The translations under genes were made by a program, and so were the position numbers. From NCBI GenBank assembly GCA_040235565.1, contig JBECLA010000112.1, forward strand, positions 1-64,000: a stretch of DNA of 64,000 nucleotides, written 5' to 3'. This document shows positions 36,401-44,201 of the stretch, piece by piece. The notes beneath the pieces were generated by a model. That model had not been told where the DNA came from. It did not search any database and saw only the letters and a program-made list of their open reading frames with translations. The stretch comes from JAHEIJ01 sp040235565. GTDB lineage: Bacteria; Pseudomonadota; Gammaproteobacteria; UBA6429; Thiohalophilaceae. Every line of letters starts with the position of its first letter. Positions within the stretch are counted from its first letter, which is position 1.

Positions 36401-37154
36401 CGAGAAGTGGCTCAAGGCACGGGCAGTGGTGGGATTGTTTCCAGCCAATAGTATTAATGATGATGATATCGATGTGTATACCGATGATTCACGCAAGAAA
36501 GTGCTGACGACCTTGCACCATCTAAGGCAACAGAGCGAAAAAGCACCGGGTAAGCCGAATCGTTGTCTGGCCGATTTCGTCGCGCCGCGGGAAAGTGGCA
36601 AGCATGATTACATCGGTGCCTTTGTGGTTACCGCCGGTATCGGCATTGAGGAACACGTCGCCCGATTTGAGGCAGCGCACGATGACTATAGCGCCATCAT
36701 GTTGAAAGCTCTGGCGGACCGCCTGGCGGAAGCCTTTGCCGAACACATGCACGATCGCGTGCGGCATATTAACTGGGGTTTCGAGAAGGGTGAGTGGACA
36801 CCGCGCCAGGGGCTTGACAGTAAAGACTTCGATAATGAAATGCTGATCCGTGAAAAGTATACCGGTATCCGGCCGGCGCCCGGTTATCCCGCCTGTCCGG
36901 ATCACACCGAGAAACCGGCCTTATGGCAATTACTGGATGCGGTAACAAACAGCGGTGTTTCGTTAACCGAGAGTTATGCCATGTGGCCAGCGGCATCCGT
37001 CAGTGGCTGGTACTTCAGTCATCCGCAAGCGACTTATTTTGCCGTGGGCAAGATAAACCGGGATCAGGTTGAAGATTATGCCCGGCGCAAGGGCATGTCA
37101 GTGGCGGAAGCGGAAAGATGGCTGGCGCCCAACCTGGGCTACGAGCCTGATTAA
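33441..37154 (+). CDS. metH: Cobalamin-dependent methionine synthase MetH
   Basis: 1237 residues, full length. Domains in order: homocysteine-binding (about 1-330, zinc Cys in FNCALGA and GGCCGTT), pterin-binding (about 355-620, VNVGERTNVTGSARF), cap, B12-binding (about 735-900, the DVHDIGKNIVG base-off motif near 754), and SAM-dependent activation domain (about 920-1237). It makes methionine from homocysteine and methyl-folate. An ATG 12 bases in, MNKFEQLLKQR, is an equally good start. No B12 riboswitch is evident upstream. Confidence 0.98.
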   Translation: MRIVMNKFEQLLKQRILILDGAMGTMIQSYKLDEDGYRGERFKDWPSDLKGNNDLLALTQPDIIKEIHAEYLEAGADILETNTFNANAYGMADYGMQDLVYELNVTAAQLAREVADTHSTEDKPRFVAGVLGPMPVTASMSKDVNDPGARDVTFDQLREAYGVSLQGLIEGGVDILLVETVFDTLNAKAALFAIDEYFERHDTRLPVMISGTITDASGRILTGQTPEAFWNSLRHIKPVSFGFNCALGARELRPHVEEMAAIANCCINVHPNAGLPNAFGGFDETPEMLAEEIGDWAKQGFVNIVGGCCGTTPAHIRAIAEAVSPYPPRQIPRVALECRLSGLEPCNIREDSLFVNVGERTNVTGSARFKRLILEDNYSEALEVARQQVENGAQIIDINMDEGMLDGEKAMRTFLNLIASEPDIARVPVMIDSSKWDIIEAGLKCIQGKGVVNSISLKEGEEKFIEQARLCRRYGAAIIVMAFDEAGQADTFARKTEICQRAYDLLTEQVGFPAEDIIFDPNIFAVATGIEEHNNYGVDFIEATRWIKQHLPHAMVSGGVSNVSFSFRGNNPVREAIHAVFLYHAIQAGMDMGIVNAGQLAVYDELPEEMRERVEDVVLNRRDDATERLLEIADKYKGEGAGRKEEDVEWRSWPVSKRLEHAMVKGIDAFVVEDTEEARQQFARPIQVIEGPLMDGMNVVGDLFGAGKMFLPQVVKSARVMKKAVAHLIPFIEAEKQAGARSNGKILMATVKGDVHDIGKNIVGVVLQCNNFEVLDLGVMVPANQILDTAQKEQVDIIGLSGLITPSLDEMVHVAKEMQRLDFNIPLMIGGATTSKAHTAVKIEQNYHAATVWVKDASRAVGVAQNLVSEDQKQAFVEQLRNDYEQVRKRHAGRQTSTRWLSLEAARANKTPIDWSDYSPVIPNELGLQVFDDMPLEFLVPYIDWTPFFHTWELKGSYPKILKDSDKGKEAQKLFNDAQAMLENIIAEKWLKARAVVGLFPANSINDDDIDVYTDDSRKKVLTTLHHLRQQSEKAPGKPNRCLADFVAPRESGKHDYIGAFVVTAGIGIEEHVARFEAAHDDYSAIMLKALADRLAEAFAEHMHDRVRHINWGFEKGEWTPRQGLDSKDFDNEMLIREKYTGIRPAPGYPACPDHTEKPALWQLLDAVTNSGVSLTESYAMWPAASVSGWYFSHPQATYFAVGKINRDQVEDYARRKGMSVAEAERWLAPNLGYEPD

Positions 37155-37234
37155 GTCGTACTACGGATAGAGACGCCGGGTGCTGCGTATCGAATTTGTA
37201 TCAAAGTCCTAGGACACCATTTCCGGAGTGGTTT

Positions 37235-37618
37235 ATGAAAAGTCTGTTTCTTGCCGCCATCGTGTTGCTGGCCTTGAATGCCACGGCTGAGACGGGCACC
37301 GATCAAATCATCCCGGAATTTCCGCAGCAACAGACCGCGCGTGATCTCCTTACGGCCTGTGCCTCGAGCACGATTAGCAACCTGGGCAGGGCACGGCGTA
37401 AATACTGTGCCGGTTTTGTCAGCGGGGTTGAAGAAGCCATCCGATTCAAGAGCCAGTTACTGGGTGCCGAGATCCGGATCTGTCCTGCCAGCGGGATTAC
37501 CGCACAGCAATTTGCCGATGCCTATCTCAAGTACGCCAACACGCACCTCAAAGAACTCGATAAACCTGCGGTTGAGGTCGTGTTTAACGCCTTAAAACAG
37601 GCCTTTCCCTGTCCGTAA
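37235..37618 (+). CDS. Secreted Rap1a/Tai-like protein
   Basis: 127 residues from an ATG preceded by GGAG, with a signal peptide (MKSLFLAAIVLLALNATA). The mature part has four Cys in a pattern like the Rap1a/Tai fold: LLTACASS, YCAGFVSGVEEAI, ICPASGITAQQFAD, and the AFPCP end. In known cases such proteins neutralise type VI secretion amidases, but no effector or type VI gene is near. It could be a standalone immunity-like or simply a periplasmic protein of this fold. Confidence 0.75.
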   Translation: MKSLFLAAIVLLALNATAETGTDQIIPEFPQQQTARDLLTACASSTISNLGRARRKYCAGFVSGVEEAIRFKSQLLGAEIRICPASGITAQQFADAYLKYANTHLKELDKPAVEVVFNALKQAFPCP

Positions 37619-37684
37619 CTTCAAAATGTTTCTGTCCTGTAGCCTCTGTACCGCAAGGCACGTTAAGTTCCTGCCATCACCCAC

Positions 37685-38521
37685 CTAGATTTGATCATTT
37701 AACAAAGTCTCGATCAGCTCGAGTTTGTCAGATGATTTGTTGTAAACCGCGTGCGCTGTGCGCTGGATAACGGGGGCGTCGGCAACGGCATACAATTTAC
37801 CCTGGTTGATGAGATCTGCCACGGTGGGTCTGGCGAGATACGCGTTCCCCCCGTTGGTCAGTATGTAATCGAGCGCAATGCGACCATGACTGACATGCAG
37901 GTGGGGGCGGGCGACATCCGCAAATTGTTGGGCATGCTGATTGGTAAATGCCGTTCCCCATTCCACCATGATGTAATTCTCAGCTAATGCCGCATTACTA
38001 GCCAGGCCCGGAAAAGATGACACCAGGATCAATTCGATATTTGATAGCGGTTGGCAGACAAGTTGATCATTATTGAGCGGGTCAAACAGGAAAGCGATGT
38101 CCATTGTATTCTGGGTGATGCGGCGATACAGGGTTTCGGCACCATGAATTTCGGCATGCACAGCGAGATTTGGTTGCGCGGGTATCAACGCATTTAACCA
38201 CTGTTGCAGGGAAATATCCCATAAACTGGGCAGGCCACCGATGGTAAATGCGGTGCGGGCTGCCTTGGCCGCGCCGATCTCCTGGCGCGCCTGGTTCCAG
38301 CTGGTGGTGATCACCTCTGCGTATTGCTGCATACGCTCACCCGTTACTGTGAGCTGGATGTTATTTCGCTCTCGGCTGAACAGTTTGGTACCCAGTTGTT
38401 CTTCCATATTTCTGATCCGGGCACTGACCGTGGATTGCGTTACACAGAGATTTTTGGCGGCCTGGCCAAAATGGCGCGTCCGACACACCTCAAGAAAGGT
38501 CCTGAAATCATTAATATCCAT
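37685..38521 (-). CDS. LysR-family regulator (HdfR-like)
   Basis: 278 residues, matching HdfR in length and N-terminus (FLEVCRTRHFGQAAKNLCVT). The winged helix-turn-helix is at about 18-60 and the effector-binding domain fills the remainder. In E. coli HdfR represses flhDC; here no flagellar genes are nearby, so the target is open. A perfect inverted repeat lies 60 bases upstream of its start, a likely operator for self-control and for the small protein gene across the gap. Confidence 0.88.
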   Translation of the reverse strand: MDINDFRTFLEVCRTRHFGQAAKNLCVTQSTVSARIRNMEEQLGTKLFSRERNNIQLTVTGERMQQYAEVITTSWNQARQEIGAAKAARTAFTIGGLPSLWDISLQQWLNALIPAQPNLAVHAEIHGAETLYRRITQNTMDIAFLFDPLNNDQLVCQPLSNIELILVSSFPGLASNAALAENYIMVEWGTAFTNQHAQQFADVARPHLHVSHGRIALDYILTNGGNAYLARPTVADLINQGKLYAVADAPVIQRTAHAVYNKSSDKLELIETLLNDQI

Positions 38522-38580
38522 GGGATACGCTAATAACCTTTTGAAAAATAAAGGTGAGATAGCAAGTTGCGGTCGCTAAT

Positions 38581-38599
38581 ATCGATTAAAAAAATCGAT
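38581..38599. promoter_or_regulatory. Palindrome upstream of the LysR-type gene
   Basis: ATCGATT and AATCGAT (7 bp arms) flank AAAAA, in the 200-base gap between the divergent LysR-type gene and a small protein gene. Size and place fit an autoregulatory LysR site. Confidence 0.5.
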
Positions 38600-38721
38600 T
38601 GTGTCAATCATTTTATTTCACTTTACGCATGACAAAGTCGGCATTAAATATCGAATCGCAGAATATGCTGCCAGGGCTTGTGGGCATTGTCACAGCCGGT
38701 TTTATCTCAATGGAGTAACAC

Positions 38722-38940
38722 ATGAAAAATGTTTTGTCATGGCTGGTTCTGGCCTTTGCTCTGAGCGGGTTTTCAGTTTCAGCCCAGGCAGTGACCGAGG
38801 AAGATCCTGAATATCAGGCAGTGGTCAGTTTGTGTAGTGCAGAAGCAGAAGGGGCAGAAAATCCTGATGCTTATATGCAAGAATGCGTGGAAACCAAGTT
38901 GGCGGAACTGGATAAAGAGCCCGCAGAAAAACCCGAGTAA
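38722..38940 (+). CDS. Small secreted acidic protein
   Basis: 72 residues: signal peptide (VLSWLVLAFALSGFSVSAQA), then a 48-residue acidic mature chain with two Cys 22 residues apart (SLCSAEAEG and MQECVETKL). No named family is recognised. It lies across a gap from the LysR-type gene and ends at a hairpin terminator. The pair of Cys could form a disulfide in the periplasm. Confidence 0.75.
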   Translation: MKNVLSWLVLAFALSGFSVSAQAVTEEDPEYQAVVSLCSAEAEGAENPDAYMQECVETKLAELDKEPAEKPE

Positions 38941-38956
38941 TTGTAACGCGCTTTGT

Positions 38957-38984
38957 GCTCCGGCCTTGCCGGAGCAACATTTTT
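38957..38984 (+). terminator. Hairpin after the small secreted protein gene
   Basis: GCTCCGG/CCGGAGC with a 5-base loop, then AACATTTTTAT. A moderate intrinsic terminator lying between two small genes. Confidence 0.7.
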
Positions 38985-39012
38985 ATCCTTGAAAGGTGGA
39001 AGGTGATAGAAA

Positions 39013-39171
39013 ATGGCGACTTATGATGACTTTTATGATGATGAAGACTTCAGCGACTTTGTTGACGAAGTTGAGGTGGAATCGGACAAGTCAGCCAGAC
39101 GCAAGCTGGATGACTATTTTGAAATGCGCCGTCTGAAACAGTTACTCCGGGATACCTTTGACGATCATTAA
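39013..39171 (+). CDS. PA3496-like small envelope-associated protein
   Basis: A 52-residue open frame with ATG and TAA, preceded by a GGAAGGTG site. The N-terminal half is strongly acidic (YDDFYDDEDFSDFVDEVEVE), and the second half reads SARRKLDDYFEMRRLKQLLR. That second half resembles the conserved end of the short PA3496 family described as putative envelope-integrity proteins. It lies between two terminators, so it forms its own transcript. The family match is from memory of the C-terminal pattern and is moderately secure. Confidence 0.7.
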   Translation: MATYDDFYDDEDFSDFVDEVEVESDKSARRKLDDYFEMRRLKQLLRDTFDDH

Positions 39172-39488
39172 CCTTTTCTAGCCACTCACCTGGCGCCGGT
39201 ATCCGCCGCCAGGCTGGCGCCAATAAGCTATGGTTTTTGCTGAGCCCCGGGCATCTGCTCGGGGTTCTTTTTTTATGGCGGAAACAATCGCCAGAAAGTT
39301 GGAAAGTGCTCCCATAAACAACAGCTTATGATTTGTAAAACCATTTGCAGCAGGGCCCGGCAACAGGTCGGGATAATATACTTGACTAATTTACTAGGAT
39401 ATTGTTAAATAGTGCCAGATTTATGGGTGTATGCAACCCATTGCGTATTTAACAACTTGAGTACCAGGCGAATTAACGAGGTATTGAT
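39172..39488. other. Gap between PA3496-like gene and tusE
   Basis: The first 100 bases hold a GC-rich partly self-complementary segment (CTGGCGCC repeats) and a terminator. The rest is AT-rich and should hold the tusE promoter, but I see no confident hexamers and no gene. Confidence 0.4.
39243..39274 (+). terminator. Intrinsic terminator
   Basis: AGCCCCG paired with CGGGGTT, closed by a 10-base loop and followed by seven T residues. It ends the transcript of the 52-residue protein gene. Confidence 0.8.
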
Positions 39489-39782
39489 ATGACACTTCCA
39501 GAACGTGATGGAGATGGTTATCTTGTCGACATGAACATCTGGTCAGCGGAGATTGGTAAAGCGATGGCGGAAGCCGATGGGGTTGAGCTTGATGACGTCA
39601 AGTGGGAACAAATCCTGAAGGCTCGTGAGTACTACGAGGAATATAGCGTGGTGCCACCCATTCGGAAGTTTGCCAAATATCTCGGTGCCGATCAGAAAGA
39701 GATGTTCAAGATATGGATGACGGGACCCATGAAACCAATTACCAAATATGGTGGGCTACCCAAACCGACAGGTTGTGTCTAA
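39489..39782 (+). CDS. tusE: TusE/DsrC-family sulfur-relay protein
   Basis: 97 residues of the DsrC/TusE fold, ending KPTGCV with the conserved penultimate Cys. True DsrC of sulfur oxidisers has a second Cys about 10 residues before the end (KQACRF-type); here that place is KPITKYGG, so only one Cys is present. It should therefore take part in tRNA thiolation as TusE or in a related relay, rather than in dissimilatory sulfur metabolism. tusBCD are not near. A terminator follows directly. Confidence 0.88.
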   Translation: MTLPERDGDGYLVDMNIWSAEIGKAMAEADGVELDDVKWEQILKAREYYEEYSVVPPIRKFAKYLGADQKEMFKIWMTGPMKPITKYGGLPKPTGCV

Positions 39783-39810
39783 AGACATCTCGACCACATA
39801 GTTAATGCAA

Positions 39811-39840
39811 AAGGCCGGTTTTTAACCGGCCTTTTTGTTT
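39811..39840 (+). terminator. Intrinsic terminator after tusE
   Basis: AAGGCCGGTT and AACCGGCCTT with a 3-base loop and T-run. It excludes translation starts further upstream for the next gene. Confidence 0.88.
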
Positions 39841-39861
39841 CTTATACTTTGTGACATGGGG

Positions 39862-40713
39862 ATGCGCATCATGTCTTATCTATTGTTGGTTTCATCACTG
39901 ACGGTGGGTGTTGCGGCTGAACAAGGTGACAAAACCATGGACCTGGAACGAAGTGTATGTGGTCTCAAGGAACCTCTGTTGTTCTGGCTCTGGAGCAGTC
40001 AGGCTGGTAATCCGGATGCCAGCCGGGTACGCGGCCTGACGAATGCAGAGCAAATAAAATTTCGTACGGTTGATGGCAGACAACTGAGTGGTTATCGCCT
40101 GAATGCCGAGACGCGAGACATAAAACACCAGAGTGATAAACCAAAGGGTTATTTGCTGGTGTTGCAGGGCAATGCCATGCTGGCGGATCAGATTCTGGGT
40201 GAGTTTCGGGCTTATGCGGAAGCTGGCTATGATGTATATATTTATGATTATCGCGGTTATGGTCACTCCGAAGGTAAACGTCGACTCAAGGCAATTGTGC
40301 AGGATTATCGCAGTATTCTTTCGGATCTGAATACGGGGAATTATGACAACAAGCTGATTTATGCCATGTCATTAGGCGGAATCATCCTGCTGGATGCCTT
40401 GAATACCGAAATCCAGCTTGATCGAGTTGTTATCGATTCCAGTCCCGGCCGCTTGTCCGATTATGGTTGTCCGGAAAGCTATGACCCTATTAATCATCTG
40501 CCGGAAGATTGTGACAATTTCATGTTTATTGTCGGGCAACAGGATCGTGTTGTAAATCCCACCATGTCGCACGCCTTGCTTGAGTTGGCACGACAACGGG
40601 GCGCATTGATTGTCAATGATAGCCAGTTTTCACATCCCTTTATGGATTTGGACTGGGCTGTGCATCAACGGCGAATGCAATTAATTCAGACGTATCACCT
40701 GCAGCAGGAATAA
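39862..40713 (+). CDS. Exported alpha/beta hydrolase
   Basis: About 283 residues, starting MRIMSYLLLVSSLTVGVAA, a likely signal peptide; ATG codons 6 bases upstream and 9 bases downstream are alternatives. The fold is alpha/beta hydrolase: LVLQGNAMLADQ, YDYRGYGHSEG, nucleophile elbow YAMSLGGI, then a late Asp and SQFSHPFMD with the His. It resembles the YfhR/BEM46-type periplasmic hydrolases. The substrate is unknown. Confidence 0.8.
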   Translation: MRIMSYLLLVSSLTVGVAAEQGDKTMDLERSVCGLKEPLLFWLWSSQAGNPDASRVRGLTNAEQIKFRTVDGRQLSGYRLNAETRDIKHQSDKPKGYLLVLQGNAMLADQILGEFRAYAEAGYDVYIYDYRGYGHSEGKRRLKAIVQDYRSILSDLNTGNYDNKLIYAMSLGGIILLDALNTEIQLDRVVIDSSPGRLSDYGCPESYDPINHLPEDCDNFMFIVGQQDRVVNPTMSHALLELARQRGALIVNDSQFSHPFMDLDWAVHQRRMQLIQTYHLQQE

Positions 40714-40733
40714 TCGCCACAGGATATTGAAAT

Positions 40734-41726
40734 ATGTCCACCGGGGTCATCACATCCAGTCAGTTTCGTCCTGCTGTGTTCGCCGCCAATCGACATGTGC
40801 AGACTTTGCTACCGACGATGTTCCGTATTAACCATACGGTGCTATATGAACACCAGGAACTGGCTTTGCCTGATGGGGATTTTCTGGATCTGGCCTGGAA
40901 TCGGAACCCCGTGAAGGCACAGAACAAACCCATAGTGGTTATTTTCCATGGTCTGGAAGGCTCGATAGGATCGCCATATGCAAAAGGTTTGATGCAGAGT
41001 GTCGACAGAAAAGGCTGGAATGTGGTGGTGATGCACTTTCGAAATTGCTCTGGTCGACTAAACCGTGCGGCGCACACATATCATAGTGGTGAAACAGCTG
41101 ACGCCATTTACTTTTTAAATTGGTTACAACAAAACTATCCCCGGGCGCCGATACTGGCGGTCGGCTACTCTCTTGGCGGCAACATGTTACTCAAGCTGCT
41201 GGGTGAGCAGGAAGCGAATACATCTATCAAGGCGGCTGTAGCTGTAAGTGTACCGATGCTATTGCAGCAGTGTGCGGATCAGATGCGCAGAGGTTTTTCG
41301 CGTTTTTATCAGTACATGTTGTTGCGCAAAATGAAGCAGAAATTACTGGCGAAATACCAGCAATACAACTATCAACAATTGATTGGCCTAAAGTACGAGG
41401 ATATTTCTCGGATCAAGGATTTCTGGGCGTTTGACAACGTATTTACCGCACCGATTAACGGCTTCAGGGATGCGCAGGAATACTATGATAAAGCCAGTTC
41501 CCGGCAGTACCTTGGCAGGATTCGAACACCGACGCTGATTATTCAATCGCTTGACGATCCCTTCATGACACCGGCCGTGATCCCACAGCAGCATGAACTG
41601 TCATCATCTGTCCGTCTTGAACTGAGCGAAAAGGGCGGACATGTTGGATTTGTCAGTGGCTATCTGTGGCAGCCGGAGTTCTGGTTGGAAAAAAGAATAA
41701 TGGCGTACTTTTCTGATTTTTTTTAA
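40734..41726 (+). CDS. YheT-family alpha/beta hydrolase
   Basis: 330 residues with the YheT pattern: FHGLEGSIGSPYAKGL near residue 65, MHFRNCSGRLNR, nucleophile elbow VGYSLGGNMLLKLLGE, and GGHVGFVSG with the catalytic His. Enzymes of this family are thought to hydrolyse esters, but their substrates are mostly undefined. It follows another hydrolase gene by 20 bases, so the two are likely one transcript. Confidence 0.9.
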   Translation: MSTGVITSSQFRPAVFAANRHVQTLLPTMFRINHTVLYEHQELALPDGDFLDLAWNRNPVKAQNKPIVVIFHGLEGSIGSPYAKGLMQSVDRKGWNVVVMHFRNCSGRLNRAAHTYHSGETADAIYFLNWLQQNYPRAPILAVGYSLGGNMLLKLLGEQEANTSIKAAVAVSVPMLLQQCADQMRRGFSRFYQYMLLRKMKQKLLAKYQQYNYQQLIGLKYEDISRIKDFWAFDNVFTAPINGFRDAQEYYDKASSRQYLGRIRTPTLIIQSLDDPFMTPAVIPQQHELSSSVRLELSEKGGHVGFVSGYLWQPEFWLEKRIMAYFSDFF

Positions 41727-41759
41727 AGTGAGAATCTGGCTGGAATCCCCGCTAACTGT

Positions 41760-42011
41760 TTATTCCTGTTTCAGGCCGCGTGCGTCGAACAGAGTCAGTT
41801 CCCAGCGATTTGTTGAGGTGTCATACCGCAGGATATATAGCCCTTCATCATTTCCCAGAACCTTGAAGTAACGATGATCCGGTGAGATCCAGCGATCGAT
41901 AACCTCGGCCACTTCAATGCTGCGAGCACCGATTTGAAATCGTCGGGGTGTTTCTTCACCCCGGTAGCCCGCATAACATTCAACATGTAGAGTCAATAGT
42001 TCCTGGTTCAT
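41760..42011 (-). CDS. Conserved small protein of unknown function
   Basis: 83 residues, no signal peptide, one Cys. It contains ECYAGYRGEETPRRF, VIDRWISPDHRYFKVLGNDE and a closing WEL strand, which looks like a small beta barrel. I recall similar proteins with the YAGYRGEE and YFKV segments in many bacteria, but I know no function. It is convergent with the YheT gene, 33 bases away. Confidence 0.75.
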   Translation of the reverse strand: MNQELLTLHVECYAGYRGEETPRRFQIGARSIEVAEVIDRWISPDHRYFKVLGNDEGLYILRYDTSTNRWELTLFDARGLKQE

Positions 42012-42190
42012 CGTGTCGATCTGCTCAAGGTCGAATTTGTTAGTTTACCCGGTTTCAATAGCTTAGTTCTAAAATTCACACAAGGGTTCCCTGTTTACCA
42101 GGCATAAATGAAGAATTACGCTTGTGATCAAGCGACAGTCTGATAGACTGCGCGACATTTTTGTGTCCAGCACTGTTTTTTTCGAGGTTA

Positions 42191-43723
42191 ATGATGTTCA
42201 AACTGGGTTGTGCCAGCCGTGTCTGTTTTAAAAATGAAATCCTTTCAGGCCTCACGGTCGCGCTGGCGCTGGTACCAGAAGCCGTTGCCTTTGCCTTTGT
42301 GGCGGGGGTGGAACCATTGGTGGGATTGTATGCGGCCTTTATGGTCGGATTATTGGCGGCGACGCTGGGGGGGCGACCAGGAATGATTTCCGGGGCAACC
42401 GGGGCGATGGCGGTCGTCATGGTATCTCTGGTTGCTGAACACGGAGTGGAATATCTGTTTGCCACTGTGGTATTGACCGGGCTGATTCAGATCACTGCGG
42501 GTGTGTTGCGGCTGGGTAAATATATTCGCATGGTGCCGTATCCGGTGATGCTGGGATTTGTGAACGGCCTGGCGATCGTGATCTTTCTGGCGCAATTACA
42601 ACACTTTCAGGTGGCTGTAGCGGATGGCAGCCGGGAATGGATGAGTGGTACCTCACTATGGTTTTTCCTCGGTTTGATATTGTTAACCATGTTGATTACC
42701 CATTTCATGCCCAGGCTCACGGGTGCCTTTCCCGCTTCACTCGCTGCCATCATCGTGGTTTCGCTGCTGGTAATTGGATTTGATATTGATACCAATACCG
42801 TGGGGGATCTGGCTTCAATTGAAGGCGGCCTGCCTGTATTTAGCATTCCTTCGGTGCCATTCAATCTGGAAACCTTGTTCATTATTTTGCCCTATGCCGT
42901 GATATTGGCGGCGGTGGGATTAATCGAGTCCTTGTTGACGCTCAGTCTGATAGACGATGTAACTAATAGCCGCGGACGGGGTAATCGTGAATGTGTTGGC
43001 CAGGGTATCGCCAATACAGTAACCGGCTTTTTTGGTGGCATGGGTGGGTGTGCCATGATCGGACAGAGCATGATCAATATTAATTCCGGTGGACGACAGC
43101 GTTTGTCCGGTATTGCAGCAGCCTTGTTTTTGCTGGCATTTATTCTGTTCGCCTCGAGCCTGATTGAAAGAATTCCCATGGCGGCGTTGGTAGGGGTGAT
43201 GTTTATGGTAGTCCTGGCGACGTTTGAATGGTCCAGTTTGCGTATCATGGGAAAAATTCCCCGTACCGATGCCTTTGTGCTGGTACTGGTATCAGCGGTG
43301 ACGGTGATGACCGATCTGGCGATTGCGGTGATTATCGGGGTGATCGTCTCAGCACTTGCCTTTGCCTGGGAACATGCCAAGCATATCAATGTGAAAGGTT
43401 ACGATGACGAAAATGGTTCGCGGATCTATGAACTTAGCGGACCGTTGTTTTTTGGTTCGGTGAAAAATTTTCTGGAACTCTTCAATCCGCAGACCGATCC
43501 CGATGATGTCATTATTGAATTTCAGAATTCCCGGGTTGCGGATCACTCTGCCATCGAGGCCATTGATAATCTGGCGGACAAGTACATCAAGGCAGGGAAA
43601 ACATTGCATCTGCGCCATTTAAGTGCCGAATGTCGGGAATTGCTACAAAAAGCCGGCGACCTGGTCGAAGTCAATGTGCTGGAGGATCCCCGTTATCGCG
43701 TGGCAGATGACAAGCTGGCGTAA
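42191..43723 (+). CDS. SulP-family anion transporter with STAS domain
   Basis: About 511 residues from the ATG after a GAGG site; a GTG 30 bases upstream is less likely. Some 10-12 membrane helices are followed by a cytoplasmic STAS domain (about 405-505, YELSGPLFFGSVKNFLELF). SulP proteins carry sulfate, bicarbonate or other anions. No carbonic anhydrase or sulfate gene is adjacent, so the substrate is open. A strong terminator follows. Confidence 0.92.
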   Translation: MMFKLGCASRVCFKNEILSGLTVALALVPEAVAFAFVAGVEPLVGLYAAFMVGLLAATLGGRPGMISGATGAMAVVMVSLVAEHGVEYLFATVVLTGLIQITAGVLRLGKYIRMVPYPVMLGFVNGLAIVIFLAQLQHFQVAVADGSREWMSGTSLWFFLGLILLTMLITHFMPRLTGAFPASLAAIIVVSLLVIGFDIDTNTVGDLASIEGGLPVFSIPSVPFNLETLFIILPYAVILAAVGLIESLLTLSLIDDVTNSRGRGNRECVGQGIANTVTGFFGGMGGCAMIGQSMININSGGRQRLSGIAAALFLLAFILFASSLIERIPMAALVGVMFMVVLATFEWSSLRIMGKIPRTDAFVLVLVSAVTVMTDLAIAVIIGVIVSALAFAWEHAKHINVKGYDDENGSRIYELSGPLFFGSVKNFLELFNPQTDPDDVIIEFQNSRVADHSAIEAIDNLADKYIKAGKTLHLRHLSAECRELLQKAGDLVEVNVLEDPRYRVADDKLA

Positions 43724-43750
43724 TCAAAGCAAAAGTGATTTAAAAAACAA

Positions 43751-43776
43751 AAAAGCCCGCTTTTGCGGGCTTTTTT
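43751..43776 (+). terminator. Intrinsic terminator after the SulP gene
   Basis: AAAAGCCCGC, TTTT loop, GCGGGCTTTTTT. It also has A-residues at its left side, so it can serve both strands and end the opposing gene. Confidence 0.9.
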
Positions 43777-43796
43777 GTTGTGGCTCCGGGTTGATT

Positions 43797-43991
43797 TTAA
43801 GTCAGTGATATTACCGTGGCGATTAATAATAAAACGATCGCAAGGCCCTGAAAAATAACTCTGGCGCTCATCAACTGGCCGCTATGTTCGGAATCATAGG
43901 TTCCACCATGTGCCATTGATCCCAGACCCCATCCGAGTGAAACAATCGTGGCTACCAGCGCCAGAATTATTGTGATTGTTAATATGGTCAT
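43797..43991 (-). CDS. Small HIG1-like two-helix membrane protein
   Basis: 64 residues: helix 1 (LTITIILALVATIVSLGWGL), a loop with GGTYDSEHSGQLMSARV, and helix 2 (FQGLAIVLLLIATVISL). The S-x-x-LMxARV-x-x-Q pattern between two helices is that of HIG1-type proteins, which in bacteria and mitochondria associate with cytochrome oxidases. A good AGGAGGG site precedes the ATG. No oxidase gene is near. An FNR-like box and a palindrome lie upstream. Confidence 0.8.
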   Translation of the reverse strand: MTILTITIILALVATIVSLGWGLGSMAHGGTYDSEHSGQLMSARVIFQGLAIVLLLIATVISLT

Positions 43992-44013
43992 GATATGCCC
44001 TCCTGTGGGATCG

Positions 44014-44037
44014 CCTTTACTAAAAGAATAGTAAAGG
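44014..44037 (-). promoter_or_regulatory. Palindrome upstream of the HIG1-like gene
   Basis: A perfect 9-bp inverted repeat, CCTTTACTA and TAGTAAAGG, with a 6-base spacer. It lies just upstream of the ribosome site of the HIG1-like gene and contains TACTAT on the minus strand, a possible -10 box. It could be an operator or a 5' leader hairpin. Confidence 0.5.
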
Positions 44038-44062
44038 GCCGTTGAGGAGGGTTAACACGGCC

Positions 44063-44076
44063 ATGATCTGGATCAA
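44063..44076 (-). promoter_or_regulatory. FNR/ANR-like box
   Basis: On the minus strand the site reads TTGATCCAGATCAT, one base from the FNR consensus TTGAT-N4-ATCAA. It lies about 80 bases before the HIG1-like gene, consistent with oxygen-linked control. The spacing to the possible -10 box is a few bases off the ideal. Confidence 0.5.
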
Positions 44077-44201
44077 CCAGGAGCGGGATTCGTTAACTAT
44101 TAAAGAAGTTTATAGAAAAAATAAATTTTATAAATCAGTCTGGGTTGGATCGCTCAAATACCGGTTCTGCATGACGGTTTATCCCAACCAACCGTAAATA
44201 C

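Noticed and set aside
37196..37234. TTG start adding 13 residues to the Rap1a/Tai-like protein
   Set aside because: The ATG at 37235 has a GGAG site and begins a normal signal peptide; the extension would spoil it.
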